Notes: generated from the letters alone by a model not told the origin. A DNA stretch of 64,000 nucleotides from Lichenostomus cassidix (GCA_008360975.2 VLJF02000840.1:558001-622000), one strand, 5' to 3'; positions 9,559 through 21,425 are shown, counted from the first letter of the stretch. Numbers and translations: made by a program.

Positions 9559-10149
9559 TGTAGGATTTAACTCTGTGGGATTTGGTTATGAGGATAATAT
9601 AGAAACAAGATCTCTAAAGCTGAGTTTTAGAGCATGAGAGTTTATTGTGAAAGAGTGTGGGTGTGAGAGGCCTGCTAGGCTGCAAGACGCAGCTCAGAGC
9701 AGGTCAGAGAAGCAAGAGAGAGAGAGGCAAAAAGAGAGAGCAAAGAGAGAGCAATTTGCTGTTTACAATACAATAAATCATCTTCTGTGTTGAATATTCT
9801 AATTCTCTTTAACCAATCTAAGACAAGCTACAAACCCTACAACATTTACATACAACCTATAAGAATCATCACATTACCATACGGGGTTATATTTTAAACC
9901 TTAAAAAACTGCTTTTTGGGATCTCTACCAGGCAGGCAGGGTCTGCTCTGACCTTTGGACCTGCCTAGGCAGAGGGCATTGTTCTATCAAGAAGGGGGAT
10001 TACCTTCAGTCGGCTATACTATTGTTACTTAGTTACTCTTCAACTCAAACATTGTCTTCATCTCAATTTCATTTATACTTTCCATATTTTCAGCATTTTT
10101 TGCAAGGTAATCATATCTATGAGGCTTTCCTATTTCATCTTCCCCAACA
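9559..10149 (-). mobile_element. Solo LTR, family 1, copy 1
   Basis: 591 bp, begins TGTAGGATTT and ends CCCCAACA (TG...CA termini), flanked by perfect 6-bp target duplications GGTTTG (9553-9558 and 10150-10155). It is clearly related along its length to 17919-18542. Read on the minus strand, a CAATAAACTC poly(A)-like signal lies near its 3' end, which suggests antisense orientation. Six-base duplications fit ERVK-type integration. Confidence 0.8.
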
Positions 10150-10389
10150 GGTTTGACTTCTTATCTTTCTTTGATTGTGTCAGCAATAAATTCAATGAAT
10201 ATCTCTAATTCCGAGCCTGTTTTGCTGGTGAGAGGATTTGATGAGTGATCCCTTGTCGGAGTTTGACCCTGACTAAATGCCAGACACCTCTGCTTCCTCC
10301 TGTTGCAGACGTGCAGGAGAGGGGAGGAAAAAAAACCTGTTAAACCGAGACCAAATTCATGAGTTGAGATAGGACACTGGTGAGGGGAT

Positions 10390-11340
10390 GGACAGAGAAA
10401 GGGCAAACAGGCTCCAAGCTTAAAGTTGCAAAGTGATTTAATTACCTAACAGAGTCGGAGGATAAATTAGAGGTAAAAATAAGTTTTCAGATACCATTTG
10501 TTCATGCACCCCACTCCCTCTTATGACATCATTTCTCCTCTCACCCCCCTCCCTCTTTCCAGCCAACAGCTCAGGCAGGGGGCAGGGTAAGGGGTTTGTT
10601 CTCTGGTCAGTCCATCAGGGAGAGGGGTCCTCTACTTAGCCACGGGGTACCTCCCACGAGAGACAGTCCTCTGGGAACTTCTTTGGCATGGGTCCAATCT
10701 CACAAACAACATCCTGCCCAAATTCTGCTGCAACAGGAGTTCTCTTGTCCATAAGGTGCAGACTCTCCTGAGCCAAGGCTAGGCTGCTTCCATGCCAGGA
10801 GCAAGGGCATTCTCTCCCTTGCAAGGCCTTTGCAGCTTTAACTCTCTATATGAGACTCCCACTGGATCACAGCTTCTTCCAGGCATCCACCTGCTCCTCT
10901 GGCGTGGGCTGTGGGTGGATTTCTGCACCCCTGTGGACTCCATGGGCTGCAGGGTGACCTCCTGCTCCCTCCATGGTCTTCACTACAGCCAGCAGAGGGT
11001 TTTCAGCTCTGGCACCTGGAGCACCTTCTCCCCCACCTTCTTCACTCACCTTGGTGTCTCCATGTTGTTCTCCCTTCACATATTTTTCCCTCCTCCTCCT
11101 CCTCTAGCTAAAAAGAAGTGCGTGACTACTTTGTTTTGATTTTTTCTTAAATATGTTTTCACAGAGGCATAACTAGGACCTCTAATTGGCCCAAACTTGG
11201 CCAGCAGCATGTCCATCACCTTCAGAGACATCAGAGATTAGCTCTACTGGACTTGGTGAAAAATTTCCAGAACTTTCACTCAGGACACACAGGAGCCATC
11301 TTTGTGCCACTCCCCACCCCTCAGACACTTCTTCAGGCCT
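10390..11340. repeat. Retroviral-type repeat R2, diverged copy 1
   Basis: A diverged copy of the unit that also abuts genes D (22560-23393) and F (40560-41389). Markers are AACAGAGTCGGAGGATAAA, a CCATGGGCTGCAGGG block, CACCTTGGTGTCTCCATG and a CCTCCTCCTCCTC run. It resembles avian endogenous-retrovirus-derived repeats; the family is not assigned. No intact coding region is visible. Confidence 0.55.
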
Positions 11341-11547
11341 ACCACAACAGTGTTTGAGGAGTTTAAATTTCTCTTAGATGTTAAAGATACCTTGCTGATA
11401 TTCTGGGCTAAGCAAAACCACCACTTTCCTCCTGGTCCTTATCTCAACCCAGGAAACTTTCGTTCAATTTTCTCTCCCCGTCTGACTGTGCAGGGCAATG
11501 AGAGGGCAGCTTTGGTGGGTGCAGAGCATCCGGCCACTGTCAGCCCA

Positions 11548-11945
11548 TGGCAAGACAGGAAGGAGGAGGGTCCAGGTCAGGTTGTCGAGCAGATTGTTGT
11601 TGTCTTTGCAGGAGTTCTGGGGCTCTCTCAGTCCCTTGGCCAGAGGGACAAAATGATCAATTGCTGCATTTCCGGACTGGTTCCCTCACAGCTGCCCCTG
11701 CACGGTTGGTTTCCACCCAGCCCTGCTCTGAAAACCATCAAAGGCCCTTGCAGAGCCACTGCTTGAGCTCCAGTTGGTTTCTGTGCTTCTTGCAGGGCTG
11801 AGCAAACCACAGCCAGGCCTTTTTGCCCCACCCAGTTCTCACCTTTGAGCAGCTCTAAAGCTGTGAGAATCAAAGGGGGCCAAGGGGGCAGGTGGGAGCC
11901 TCAGGTGCTGGCTGCCCCTGGGGCTGGCCAGAGCAGGGCTGGCCA
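11548..11945 (+). repeat. Interspersed repeat R1, copy 2
   Basis: Highly similar to 2140-2540, in the same orientation, and lying upstream of gene C as copy 1 lies upstream of gene B. Confidence 0.7.
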
Positions 11946-12152
11946 ATGCCCATCCCTGTGCAGTGGGGCTGTGCCATGGCTGAGCCCCACACTTGGATGG
12001 ACAGGAGTCCCCAGGCTGTGCCACCCCTGGGACAGCCACCCCCTCAGGAAGGTGCAGGGACACTTCCAGAACTGCCTTCCCCCAGGACAGGATCCTCCTG
12101 TCCAGGATGTGTCACCCCCTGGACTGGATTCCCCCAGGTCATGTCACCCCCA

Positions 12153-12572
12153 TGAAAGGAATAAGGGAATATCTTTACAAACAAACAGCTGGTCAGACCG
12201 ATACTGAGAAATGGAAGAAACAGTGGGAAAGATTTCCATAGGAATTCCACTGACTGACTTGCCCAAGACTGTGTTAATTATCGACAAGAACAGAGACATG
12301 AGAAAAAGAAGAAAGGGGGATGTACATTAGAAGGGGGTTTGCATTAGGTGTATCAGGAAGTCCGTAGCACTCAAGTACCTCAGCCAATGGGGAAAGGGAG
12401 AGGGAAATGCGGCCAGGAAATTAGGATAAAAAGAGGCTGCGTCCTCTAGCAGTTTGAGAGACCCCATGGGAAATGCCCATGACATCTCCCTTTATTAGAA
12501 TAAAGTTACAGAACTCCTCTGTCTCCTTTTTGGGCATAAAGCTCTGGTGTTTTTGGATTAATTTTCCTGACA
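12153..12572 (+). mobile_element. LTR element upstream of gene C
   Basis: A 420-bp insertion into the distal promoter block of gene C, with TG...CA ends and a possible 4-bp duplication CCCA (12149-12152, 12573-12576). It contains a TATA-like GGATAAAAAG near 12424 and AATAAA at 12499-12504, as in a sense-oriented LTR. A purine-rich tract at 12299-12320 could instead be a polypurine tract, making 12321-12572 a 3' LTR with a remnant of internal sequence. No viral gene is recognisable. Confidence 0.65.
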
Positions 12573-12680
12573 CCCAGAACAGGGATCTCCCTGGACAGGA
12601 TCCCCCTGGATGTGTCCCCCAGGACTGACCCCACCCCCCGTCTGACTCTCAGTGTAAAGAGCCTCTTCTGTCTGCTGAAG

Positions 12681-12699
12681 GAAAGAGAAAGTGAAAGTG
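12681..12699 (+). promoter_or_regulatory. ISRE/IRF-like element upstream of gene C
   Basis: Identical to the gene B element (GAAAGAGAAAGTGAAAGTG), 912 bp upstream of the gene C ATG. Confidence 0.5.
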
Positions 12700-13039
12700 T
12701 TGGGGACACAGCCGGACACCCCCATCCCCCACAGCCCTCCAAACCTCCCTGCAGCCCCCTCACTGCCTTCCTTCCTCCCCGGGCTTCCCCCAACCTGTTA
12801 CCTGCTCAGGTGCTCCCTAGGATCCCAGAGCCATTAACTGGGAGGGGACATGTTTACAAAGTTGAGCAAAAAAGGAAAAAAAAAAAAAAAGAGAGGGAAA
12901 AGTCCCAGTGGGGGAAGCACAGACCCAGAGCACCATGGGAGCCCCCTGGTGTTCCCCACAGACCATGAACATCATCAGGGTCTGTGCTTTTGTCTGGGTC
13001 ACCCTGAAATCTGAGGCACCCAGTGCAGGAGCTGTGACC

Positions 13040-13440
13040 CACATGCCCACCCAGCCACTGCCCATCCCTGGGAGCGCCATTGCCCTGGGAACCCAACTAT
13101 GGGACCTCATTCTCTAGGTCCCCCTCCTGATGACCCCCATCCCTGCATGCCCATTTCCCAGAACCTCCATTGCCCAGCATTGCCCTCCCCTTTATCCCAT
13201 CCCATGGGCTCCACAGTCCCCCAGGACTCCCCATAGCAGGGCCCACATCACATCACCCCAAATCCCTGGGGTCCAAGCACCCCTGGGACCCCAATCCCAT
13301 TTCCCCTTCACCCTTGGGGACCCCATTCACCAAGATCCCATCCCCTTTGTCTCCCCTTCCTGAGAAGCCCCATTCCCCAGGGATCCCATTTCTGCTCCTC
13401 CCCGTTCCTATGGAAATCCATCCTTAGCTCCCCACATCCC
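13040..13440. repeat. Decayed minisatellite in gene C 5' flank
   Basis: Same CCCATTCCCTGGGACC-type array as before gene B, ending just before the proximal block at 13501. Confidence 0.6.
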
Positions 13441-13500
13441 CAGAGCCCCCCAGTCCCTCCATGTCCCTCTGTGTCGCCAGCCTGTCCCCACCCTGCCCCC

Positions 13501-13575
13501 ACCAAGGGCCACCTACATGTGGGTGATGTGACCTCGCTTCCTTCCTCTTTGGCCAAAGAGCCACCACCCAGGGGA
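13501..13575 (+). promoter_or_regulatory. Proximal conserved block of gene C
   Basis: Carries CTCGCTTCCTTCCTCTTT and the CACCACCCAGGGGACAG continuation. The CACGTG of gene B reads CATGTG here. The block ends 36 bp before the start codon. Confidence 0.45.
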
Positions 13576-13610
13576 CAGGTGGCCCCAGCAGCGTGTGACA
13601 GTCAGCCTGG

Positions 13611-16600
13611 ATGGCCAGCGACACCGGGATGGCCAGGAAGGTGGCACTGCTCCTGTGGGGTGAGTGCCATGGGCACAGGCCTGATGCCCCAGGGATGAGC
13701 CCTGGTGAGGCAGAGAGCAGTGGGGAGGGGACACAGGGGGCTGTGTGGTCCCCTGAGGTCCCCAGTGCCACCAGAGCCAGTCTGTGGGGGTGGACGCTGG
13801 TGGTGGGGTGTCTGTGGGGACAGAAATGGGAGGACAGGAATGAGGGGACTGAGATCTGAGGACAAGGATATAATGACAGGCTCAATGGGGGTGGGAAAGC
13901 TGTCATGACAGGGACAGGGGGATAGGGATAAGAGGACAGGGATAAGGAGACAAACACATTGTGGATAAGCCATGGGGTTGGTGGGGGTGACTTGTGACAG
14001 CATGGGATATCTGTGGTGTCCCCAAGTCCACAGTGTCCCCATGCCCCTAGCCCAGGGTGGTTGCAGTGTCCCTGTCCCTGAGATGTCCACGCCGCATGGA
14101 TCTGGTGCATGGGCAGCTGTGACACAGACATGTTCCCCAGCCTCTCCAGATCTGTTCAGGATCATCTGTTAGCACTTTCTCACAAGAACTGATGTCCCAC
14201 TGAGGACAGTTTGGGGACAACCCCCACACCCCATGCCCTGGGTTCTGCTGTCACCGCAGTGCCACATCCACCCAGACCCCTTCCCTTCTTCCTTCCAGCC
14301 CAGACCCTCAGCCTCGCTGGTGAGTCCTCAGGAGAATGCCATGTCCCCACCCTGCTGTCCCCAGCCCCACAATGGCCCTGGCAGGCTGGTGTCCCCTGTC
14401 ACCCACAGGTGCCCAAACCACCCAGCTCCTCGTGGAGCCCCCCTGGATGCCAGCGGTGCTGTGGGACAATGTGACACTGTCCTGCCAGGGCTCAGGGACA
14501 TCTGGTGCCACCACTTGGTACAAGAACAGGGAGCACTGGTGGAAGAAAGGACCCGATCACTTCCTTGTCACTGAGAGTGGCACCTACACGTGTGAGAGAC
14601 CTGGCACCGGGCTCAGTCCCCCTGTGCGCATCTTAAATGGTGAGGGGGCGATGGGTTCCCTGGCGGTGTCCCCAAGGGCTCTGGGTGAGCTCTGTGTCAC
14701 ACCCCACATGTGACGAGAGCCAATCCCCTGAACACGGGGACATCCCAGAGCATCCCAGTACAATGAGACTGCCATCCTGGCAATGGGGGACCCCTGGTGC
14801 CTCCCACAGAGTCCCCAGATGTGACAAGTCCCCCCTGTCCCACAGAACGTCTGGTGCTGCAGGTGCCAGCGCAGGTGCTGCTGGAGGGGGACACGGTGAC
14901 ACTGCGCTGCCGGGGCTGGCGGGACAACACCGTCACTGGGGTGCGATTTTACCGTGAAGAGGAGGATCTGGGGGGACGCCTCAATGGGACCGAGCTGTCA
15001 CTGTCACCCCTGCAGCTGCACCACAGTGGCCGCTACCGCTGCGGGGGCTGGGTGAGCTCGGGGCCATCACAGAGCTGGGAGAAGTCGGCACCAGTGACAG
15101 CGACAGTGACAGTGTGGAGTGAGTGTGGGAATAGGGGTGGGAAACCCCAACACCTTCCCAGGGTTCCCTCACCACTGTGTGCATCTCTCATCCCTCCCTT
15201 CACCCCTCCCTGGGTCATCCACACCTTCCCATGTCCCTCCCAGCCCAGGTCCCTCCATCTCTGCCCGGGTCCCTCTCCAGGTCCCTCTGCTCCTCCCCGG
15301 CCTCCCTTTCCAGTTCCCAGCTTCATCTTCTGCTCTCCCTTCCCTACCTGGGCCACATCCCCCCAGCCCCTCCCTGGGCTCTCCCCACCCCTCTCTGGGC
15401 TCCCCACATCCCTCCCTGGCTCTTCTCTGTCCCATCTCTTGTCTGTCATCCCTGCCTGCATCAACCCCACCCCTCCCTGGATCTCTTTCTTCCTCAATGG
15501 AATCTCCTCTATCCCCTTTGTACTCCCCTTTTGCCACACCCCGAGTCCCACACACCTCATGGGTCCCCCAACCTATCCATGTCCCCCTGCAGAGGTCTCA
15601 CTCTCGGGAGTGTCCCTGTTGGCACAACACCCCGGGGGACAGGTGGTACTGGGTGACAGCCTGGTGCTGAGCTGTGTGGTGGCAATGGGGACAGGTCCCC
15701 TCTCCTTCTCCTGGCACCAAGAGGGCTCGGGGACACCGCTGGGCACTGGCCCCCGCCTGGAGCTGAACCATGTTGGGGACAAGGACAGCGGCCACTACTG
15801 GTGCCGGGCCAGCGACAGGCACAGTGTGGCCGAGAGTCCCACACTGAATGTCACTGTTCTGGGTGAGTGGGACCCTCGGGCTGGGGATGACCCACCCATG
15901 GCATCCCCCATCCCTCCTCAGGTCGCAGCCCCTGCCACTGCAGGTCACAGTCCTAGGTAGCTGTGGCTCTGGCTCTGGATGCTCCCACCACAGCATCCCC
16001 ACCAGAGAACGGGTGTCAGCAAACACCACCGTATGTCACAGTCATGGGTGAAGGGCACCCTCTCTCTCCAGGTGCCACCATGCATAGAGTCCCTCATCCT
16101 ACCCATCCCACCCTCATTCCCCCCTCTGCCCCTCTCTCACACAGTGTTCCAGCCCCTCCCCCAGCCTCAGCCCTGTCTCTGTCCCCGCAGTGCCCGTGGC
16201 CAATGCCACCATCACCCCTGGCCCCCCGGCACTCCAGGTGCACGCAGGTGACCCCGTGACCCTGCGCTGCTCGGTGCAGGTGGGCTCAGCACCTGTCACC
16301 TTCACCTGGCTGCACGATGGGCATGAGGTGGCCCAGGGTCCCCTCCTGGAGCTTGGGGACATCGATGTGGGACATTCTGGCACCTACCAGTGCATGGCCA
16401 CCAACCAGCTGGATGAGCACCGTGTGTTCCAGGCACTCAGCCCAAAGCTGGCCCTGGAGGTGACACCGCGGGGACACTGGGGCACAGGTCAGATCATATG
16501 GGGTCCCTGTGGGGGCCTGTGATGTCCAGGTCATGGACGACCTGGGTTCAACCCTGCTGTGTCCCTGGCAGTGTCACAGAGGGAACAGAGCACAGGAGGG

Positions 16601-17399
16601 AAGTCCTTAAGTCACCAGGGTTTCAGGACCCCTGTGGTGACAGGTGACCCCAGTGTGTGTCCCTTTGTTTCCTGCAGTGGCCGCAGGATTTGTTGGGTCC
16701 TTGTTGTTCCTGGTTCTTCTCGCGGGTGTCATCAACGGCTGTCACTGGTGGCACCACACAGGTGAGTGACAATGGGTGATGGGGGCTCCGGGAGTGGTGG
16801 GAAATCCCCCAGAGAAGGGAGGTGACAGGGCAGCGCCCACAGTCTCTGATTTGGGAGGGGCTGAGCCTCCTGTGACCTCAGCTCAGGGCCCTGGGCAGTC
16901 TGGGGAGGTGTTGAGGGTCATGCAGGGATGCTGGGGGTTCTTTCAGGGATCCTGGGAGAGTTTGGAGGTTCCTCCTCTCGGCTGAACTTGGGGTTTTGGG
17001 GCTCAGTGAGCTGGGGACACTAGGATAGTTCAGGGTTTCCGGGCGACATCAGGGATACTCGGGGGTCCTCGGGAGAATTGAGGTTCTGGTGAGGGTTCAG
17101 GATCCGCAAGGATGGCTGGGGGCTCCTGGGACCCCACAGTCACATTCTGTTTTCCTTTGCAGCCACCAGGAAGCACCAGGACAGGTGAGTGGGGGGCTCC
17201 AGTCATGACCCCCCTCTCACCCAAACCCCCAGGACTTCTCATCCCCTCCCACACACTCCCTTATCCCCACAGGGCCCCCCTGGAGCCCGAAACCCCCCCA
17301 GTGGAGAAACCTGAGGCAACCTATGTGGAGCTGCTGGGGCCGAATGGGCAACCGTGGGAACCCAGTGACATCTATGAAATTCTACAGCCAAAGTTTTGA
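13611..17399 (+). CDS. Gene C: intact four-Ig-domain FCRL-like receptor, D3 deleted, two-tyrosine tail
   Basis: Predicted 457 aa. Exons: 13611-13659, 14299-14319 (21 nt), 14409-14639 (D1), 14846-15118 (D2, 273 nt), 15593-15862 (D4), 16191-16487 (D5), 16678-16761 (membrane), 17163-17184 and 17273-17399 (tail). The frame is intact across all junctions. There is no D3 exon. The D2 exon ends in VTVWS and uses a donor and intron that match the sequence after D3 in other genes (GTGAGTGTGGG), so a deletion joined D2 to the D3 donor. The last two tail exons of other copies are fused, with loss of the VLYTHV ITIM. What remains is ATYVEL (Tyr433) and DIYEIL (Tyr450), a YxxL-x13-YxxL pair resembling a long-spaced ITAM or two weak ITIMs. 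The membrane exon has no charged residue. Signalling sign is uncertain. Confidence 0.9.
15863..16180. repeat. Expanded D4-D5 intron array, gene C
   Basis: The intron between D4 and D5 is 328 bp, against about 120 bp in A, B and H. The extra part is made of decayed copies of the intron start and D4 end (GTCACAGTCCTAGGTAGC, GTATGTCACAGTCATGGGTG). It was not read as exon. Confidence 0.5.
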
Positions 17400-17912
17400 C
17401 ACTCTGGGAAGTGGGGGGCACTGGGGACACTGGGGTTTTCTCCTCCACGGCTTCTGTGGTTGCCCATCCTGTTTGTGAGGTGGCCACGAGTCATGGGAGG
17501 CTTCAGAGAGCACCCAGTGCTCCCCATTCCCCCTCCCAGTAGCACAAGGGGCTCCCCCATCCCCTTTCCAGTACCTGCAGAGGAGCCCCAATCCCCATCC
17601 GAGTGCTCTGAGTAACCTCAGTGACTTCCCCATTTTCACCCCACAGTGCTCCCAGTACCCCCAGGGGATCCCCATTCCCCCTCCCAGTACCCCTATGCTC
17701 CCAGTGACTCTGCATTCCTCCTCCCAGTGCTCCCAGTACACCAGGTGGCTTCCCATCCCCCTTCCCAATTCCAAGGGAGCACAGGACCTGTCTCCCTGCT
17801 CCTGAGACAAAAATGCAGCTTTTTGGTTAAACTGGCAGAAATGGTGTTTCTTTGTTCAGCTCTCTTGGGTTTTAGCAATGGGATTCTCCACTTTTGTGTT
17901 GCCACTAAAAAC
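17400..17912. other. 3' flank of gene C
   Basis: Contains an irregular array of CCCCATTCCCCCTCCCAGTA-like units (about 17420-17760, shared with 37870-38100 after gene E) and then the 3' flank shared with genes B and E. No gene seen. Confidence 0.5.
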
Positions 17913-17918
17913 CAGGGG

Positions 17919-18542
17919 TGTATGATTAGATCCTGTAGGATTTGAGGCTTTGTTTGCTGGTTTTGAATGGTTGGGACAGAGACGAGAGATCTCTGAAGTC
18001 AGGTCTTAGAGCATGGGGTTTATTGTGAAAGAGTGTGAGTGTAGGGGAGCTGCTAGGGGCTGCCAGGCAGCCCAAAGCATGTCAGAGAAGCAAGAGAGAG
18101 AGAGAGAGAGGGAGAGAGCAGGAAGAGATGAATAACAAGAGAGCGAGCTGCCGTTTGCAATACAATAAATCATCTTCTGTGTTGAATATTCTAATTCTCA
18201 TTAACCAATCTGGAACAAGCTACAAATCCTACAACATTTACATACAACCTTTAAGAATCATTGCATTACCATACGGCGTTATATTTTAAACCCTAAAACC
18301 TGCTTTTTGCACCCTCTGCCAAGCAGGCAGGGTCTGCTCTGACCCTTGGACCTGCCTGCAAGCAGAGGGTATGGTTTCATCAAGAAGGGGGATTGCCTTC
18401 AGTCGGCCATACCATTGTTTTCAAGTTGTTCACTAGCTGGGGTTGGTAACTCAAAGCTTGTCTTCATTTCAGTCTCCATATCCTCAGCATCTTTTGCCAG
18501 GTAATCATATTTATAAGGCTTTCTATTTCATTGTCCCCAACA
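17919..18542 (-). mobile_element. Solo LTR, family 1, copy 2
   Basis: 624 bp, TGTATGATTAG to CCCCAACA, flanked by perfect 6-bp duplications CAGGGG (17913-17918 and 18543-18548). It interrupts the 3' flank of gene C; the uninterrupted site is seen after gene B near 8325. Related to 9559-10149. Confidence 0.85.
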
Positions 18543-18716
18543 CAGGGGCTGCTGCCCCTTCCCTCCCAGTGGAGGCACAAAAGGCAAAGATCCCAAAGGG
18601 CTGAGAGAAGAACAATTTCCTGCAAACAGCAATGACAGAGAAAACCAACAGCAACAGCAACAATGTTCAGAATCAAAAGAGTCAGAAAAGGAGCAATTTC
18701 CAGGGAAAGCCCCTTG

Positions 18717-20418
18717 TGTTGGTTTGAAAGACAGGTGTCTGCCAAGAGAGGTTGAACCCCCCCTTAAGACAGAGAATGTGATTTTTCCCCTCCCTCCGAA
18801 TTATTTAATTTTGAAAAATCAAGGGCTTTCAGGCAAAGGTATGGGAAAAAAGGAATATCAGTTCTTTACTAGTATCTATAAACAAGCAATAACAATAATA
18901 GCAACCACAACTAGAATCAGAAACCAATAGCAGATGACTTGTGAGCTGCCGAGCTTTTTCCCATGTGGTGTAATCACGGTTGCAAGCAGCAGGGGCGCTG
19001 TTGAGCTCCCGGCCGGGCAGGGCAGGTGCGATGACTCCCGAGGGGCTGAAAGTGGCGCTGTGGCACAGGGTCGGGTCAGCCTCAAACAGCTGGTAATGGC
19101 GGGCAGGCTGAGAAGAGAGCAGGAAGGCAAAGCAGCTCTGAGCGGCAAAAAGCAGAGCAGCAGGGGTAGGAGCTGGCTCTCTCCCAGCTAGCTAGCGAGG
19201 TAGCAAGGATTTCTGCAGTCACAGCAGACGCCGCGGTCTCGTGTGGCAGAGGGCGGGGAGCAGGCGGCAGAGGCAGCCGGACTCTCCTGGCAGCTGCTGC
19301 GAGGAAACGCAGCCTGGGGAAACGTGCACTTCCCAGTGGGAAAAAGGTTGAATCAAAGCTCACCCAGCCAGGAGAAGAGGAAAAACAGGGCACAGTTGGA
19401 TTTCCTCTGGTCGCAGCTGAAAAGCAAAGAGCAGCCTCTCCTCCCAGTGTCCAAACCACGAGAGAGCGTTCCAAGGGCTGGCTCTTCCCTTACCCTGCCC
19501 TGCCCAAGCATACCTTTTGTCTTTTACAAAAGACTTGATGGCTCTAAACATTCAACTATTTGTTGAAGTTGTAGGGTCCGGAGGGGTCCGGCCGCCTTAG
19601 TCTCAATGGCTTCCGGGGCTTCGGGAGACCTCGGAGGCCTCACCTGGGCCCAAGCTCTCAGCCCTCCCGGCTGTTCAGCTCTGTCCCAGAGGCGGCTACG
19701 GTCAGCCTCGGTGTTCCCAGGCTCGCTCCTTGGAGCGGCAGGGACTACGCGGCGGAGGCGGGTGCCTGCCGGGCAGGAACGCCGTGGAGTCGCTGGTCAC
19801 TTCCCGTGATAAAGAGAGTACGACGAGCTGAGAGTCACCAGTGCGCAGTTTATTAAAGGAGAAGCAGCGCGGGGGAGGCACACTGGGGGCTCTCGGGTGG
19901 GGCGGTCCACGCAGCTGCCGGGCGCAGAGCACGGCAGGGCTGGGGTCGCGGCCACACCACGCCGAGAGAACAAAGGGAGGGGGTTTTTAGGGGGAAATAC
20001 GGGGTTTCCCGGGGAGGAACAACAGGGGCGGAGCCAACGGGGCTCCGGGACAACATGAGGGACAAGCGGGGGAGCAAATGAAATATAACTAGGGAGGGGA
20101 TTACAAACAACTCATGGGGGAAGCCCGGCAACAGAACATTCTAGTGAGGGCAAGCAGCAGGGGCGGTGATAGGGGCGGGGAAGCGAACTTTAAACCAATA
20201 AACTTAGGAAAAACTTTCCAGGGGAGGGAGAGAGCGGTTTATGGCCCGGCCTCCTCCGAGTCCCAGGCGATGGCATCCTCGGCAGCGTCCCTGTGGATTA
20301 CGCCGACCGCCGGCCTCGGGGACTCGGGATCCGCAGCATCGGGCCGCCGCACCCCCACAATTTGTTGCTTAGTAAGAGTGATGGAGAAAAATTCTAAGCC
20401 CTTCCCCAAACTCCAACA
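18717..20418. mobile_element. LTR family 2, copy 1, interrupted by a nested element
   Basis: Begins TGTTGGTTTGAAAGACAGG and ends CTCCAACA. The same element, uninterrupted, is at 49219-50109. Without the nested insertion it is about 900 bp. Flanks CCCTTG and CCCCTG are an imperfect 6-bp duplication. The internal part is CpG-rich with GCAGCAGGGGCGCTGTTGAG-type segments also seen near 30800 and 49060. Confidence 0.75.
19566..20359 (-). mobile_element. Nested LTR-like insertion inside the family 2 LTR
   Basis: 794 bp of GC-rich sequence inserted in the 3' part of the outer LTR, between direct repeats ATTTGTTG (19558-19565 and 20360-20367). The empty site is visible at about 50060 in the other copy. 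On the minus strand it starts TGTGGGGGTG and carries TTTAATAAAC, so it is probably an antisense LTR. Exact termini are uncertain. Confidence 0.65.
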
Positions 20419-21425
20419 CCCCTGGAAAGGGACAAACGCCAGCATGTTTCCTCCACCAGGAGGAACCTGGCAGGGCTCTGGACCTTCATTGCTTTGATGG
20501 CCAAAGCAGCCTTCAGGAGGCTCTGCATTCTCTTCTTCCCCATCTCAAAATCCTCTCTCTCAGTTTAGAAAAAAGTTTGGGAGAGAATGCTTGGGAATGA
20601 ACATTTCCTCTGAAAAAAGGGTTTCAGCAATCCCTTCCCACTGATATGAAATGAATTTTTAGTAGGTGAAAGTGAAAAAAGTCTGTTTATTTGACAAACA
20701 AGGTGCCCGCGTGGCACAGGAGGAAAAAAAGTAACTGTTAGATATTGAACCATCAGAATGTCACCCTCCACACACACCCCCCACACCCACAGCAGCAAAA
20801 ACAAACCCAAAATGTCAGGGGAAGGGGAAAAAAACCTTCACCAGCCACGTGCTAGGAAAAAAAAGGCAGATAATTTTGTCTCAGGGAAGGGAATAAGAGT
20901 CCACACAGCAGCTTGGGGAAGAGAAAAAACAGATGGGAACCTGGTGAACCTCTGACATTGGTCTCCTCCATGCTGCAGACAAGGGTGGTGAATTTTAGAG
21001 TCCTTTCTTTTGGTGGCTCAGCTTCTCCCAAGGTCCAGGGCTGGGCGGAGTTGCTCTGGCAGCTCCCCACAGGTCCTGCTGACCGTCTCCCCAGGGATGA
21101 TCTGATCTTCATACCAAAAGCAAGGCAAACAGTTCCAGAAGAAACAACAGGAGTCACTGAAGAATTGCTACTGCAGGCCAGTGAAAATCTTCTTGCCTAA
21201 GCAAACACAACCAAAGCTAGCTAAAAGCAACCATGTAACACCTGTCTGCTCCAAAAAGCTGAGCACAGGGGAGTGAGGGTTTGGACCAAGCCCGAGCTAG
21301 AGTTCCTCTGGCTCCTGCTCCTCCACCAGACCACACCTAAAACTACAAGACCCATTTCTGGGCATAAAGCAGACGATCAGGAGTAGAGACTCATTAAAAA
21401 ATCACCCCCAGACACCCTCCTCTGC
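20419..21425. other. Intergenic, unassigned repeat-like sequence
   Basis: The first 150 bp continue the 3' flank seen after gene B (compare 8490-8640). The rest (about 20560-21425) is AT-richer, holds several poly-A/poly-G runs and a CACACACCCCCCACACCCAC stretch, and has no homologue elsewhere in the window. Its reading frames are short and unconvincing. It is possibly a degraded transposable element. Confidence 0.35.

Noticed and set aside
12153..12320. Possible retroviral coding remnant before the LTR at 12321
   Set aside because: Only about 170 bp with short frames. It may be part of the LTR itself, and no viral protein motif is visible.
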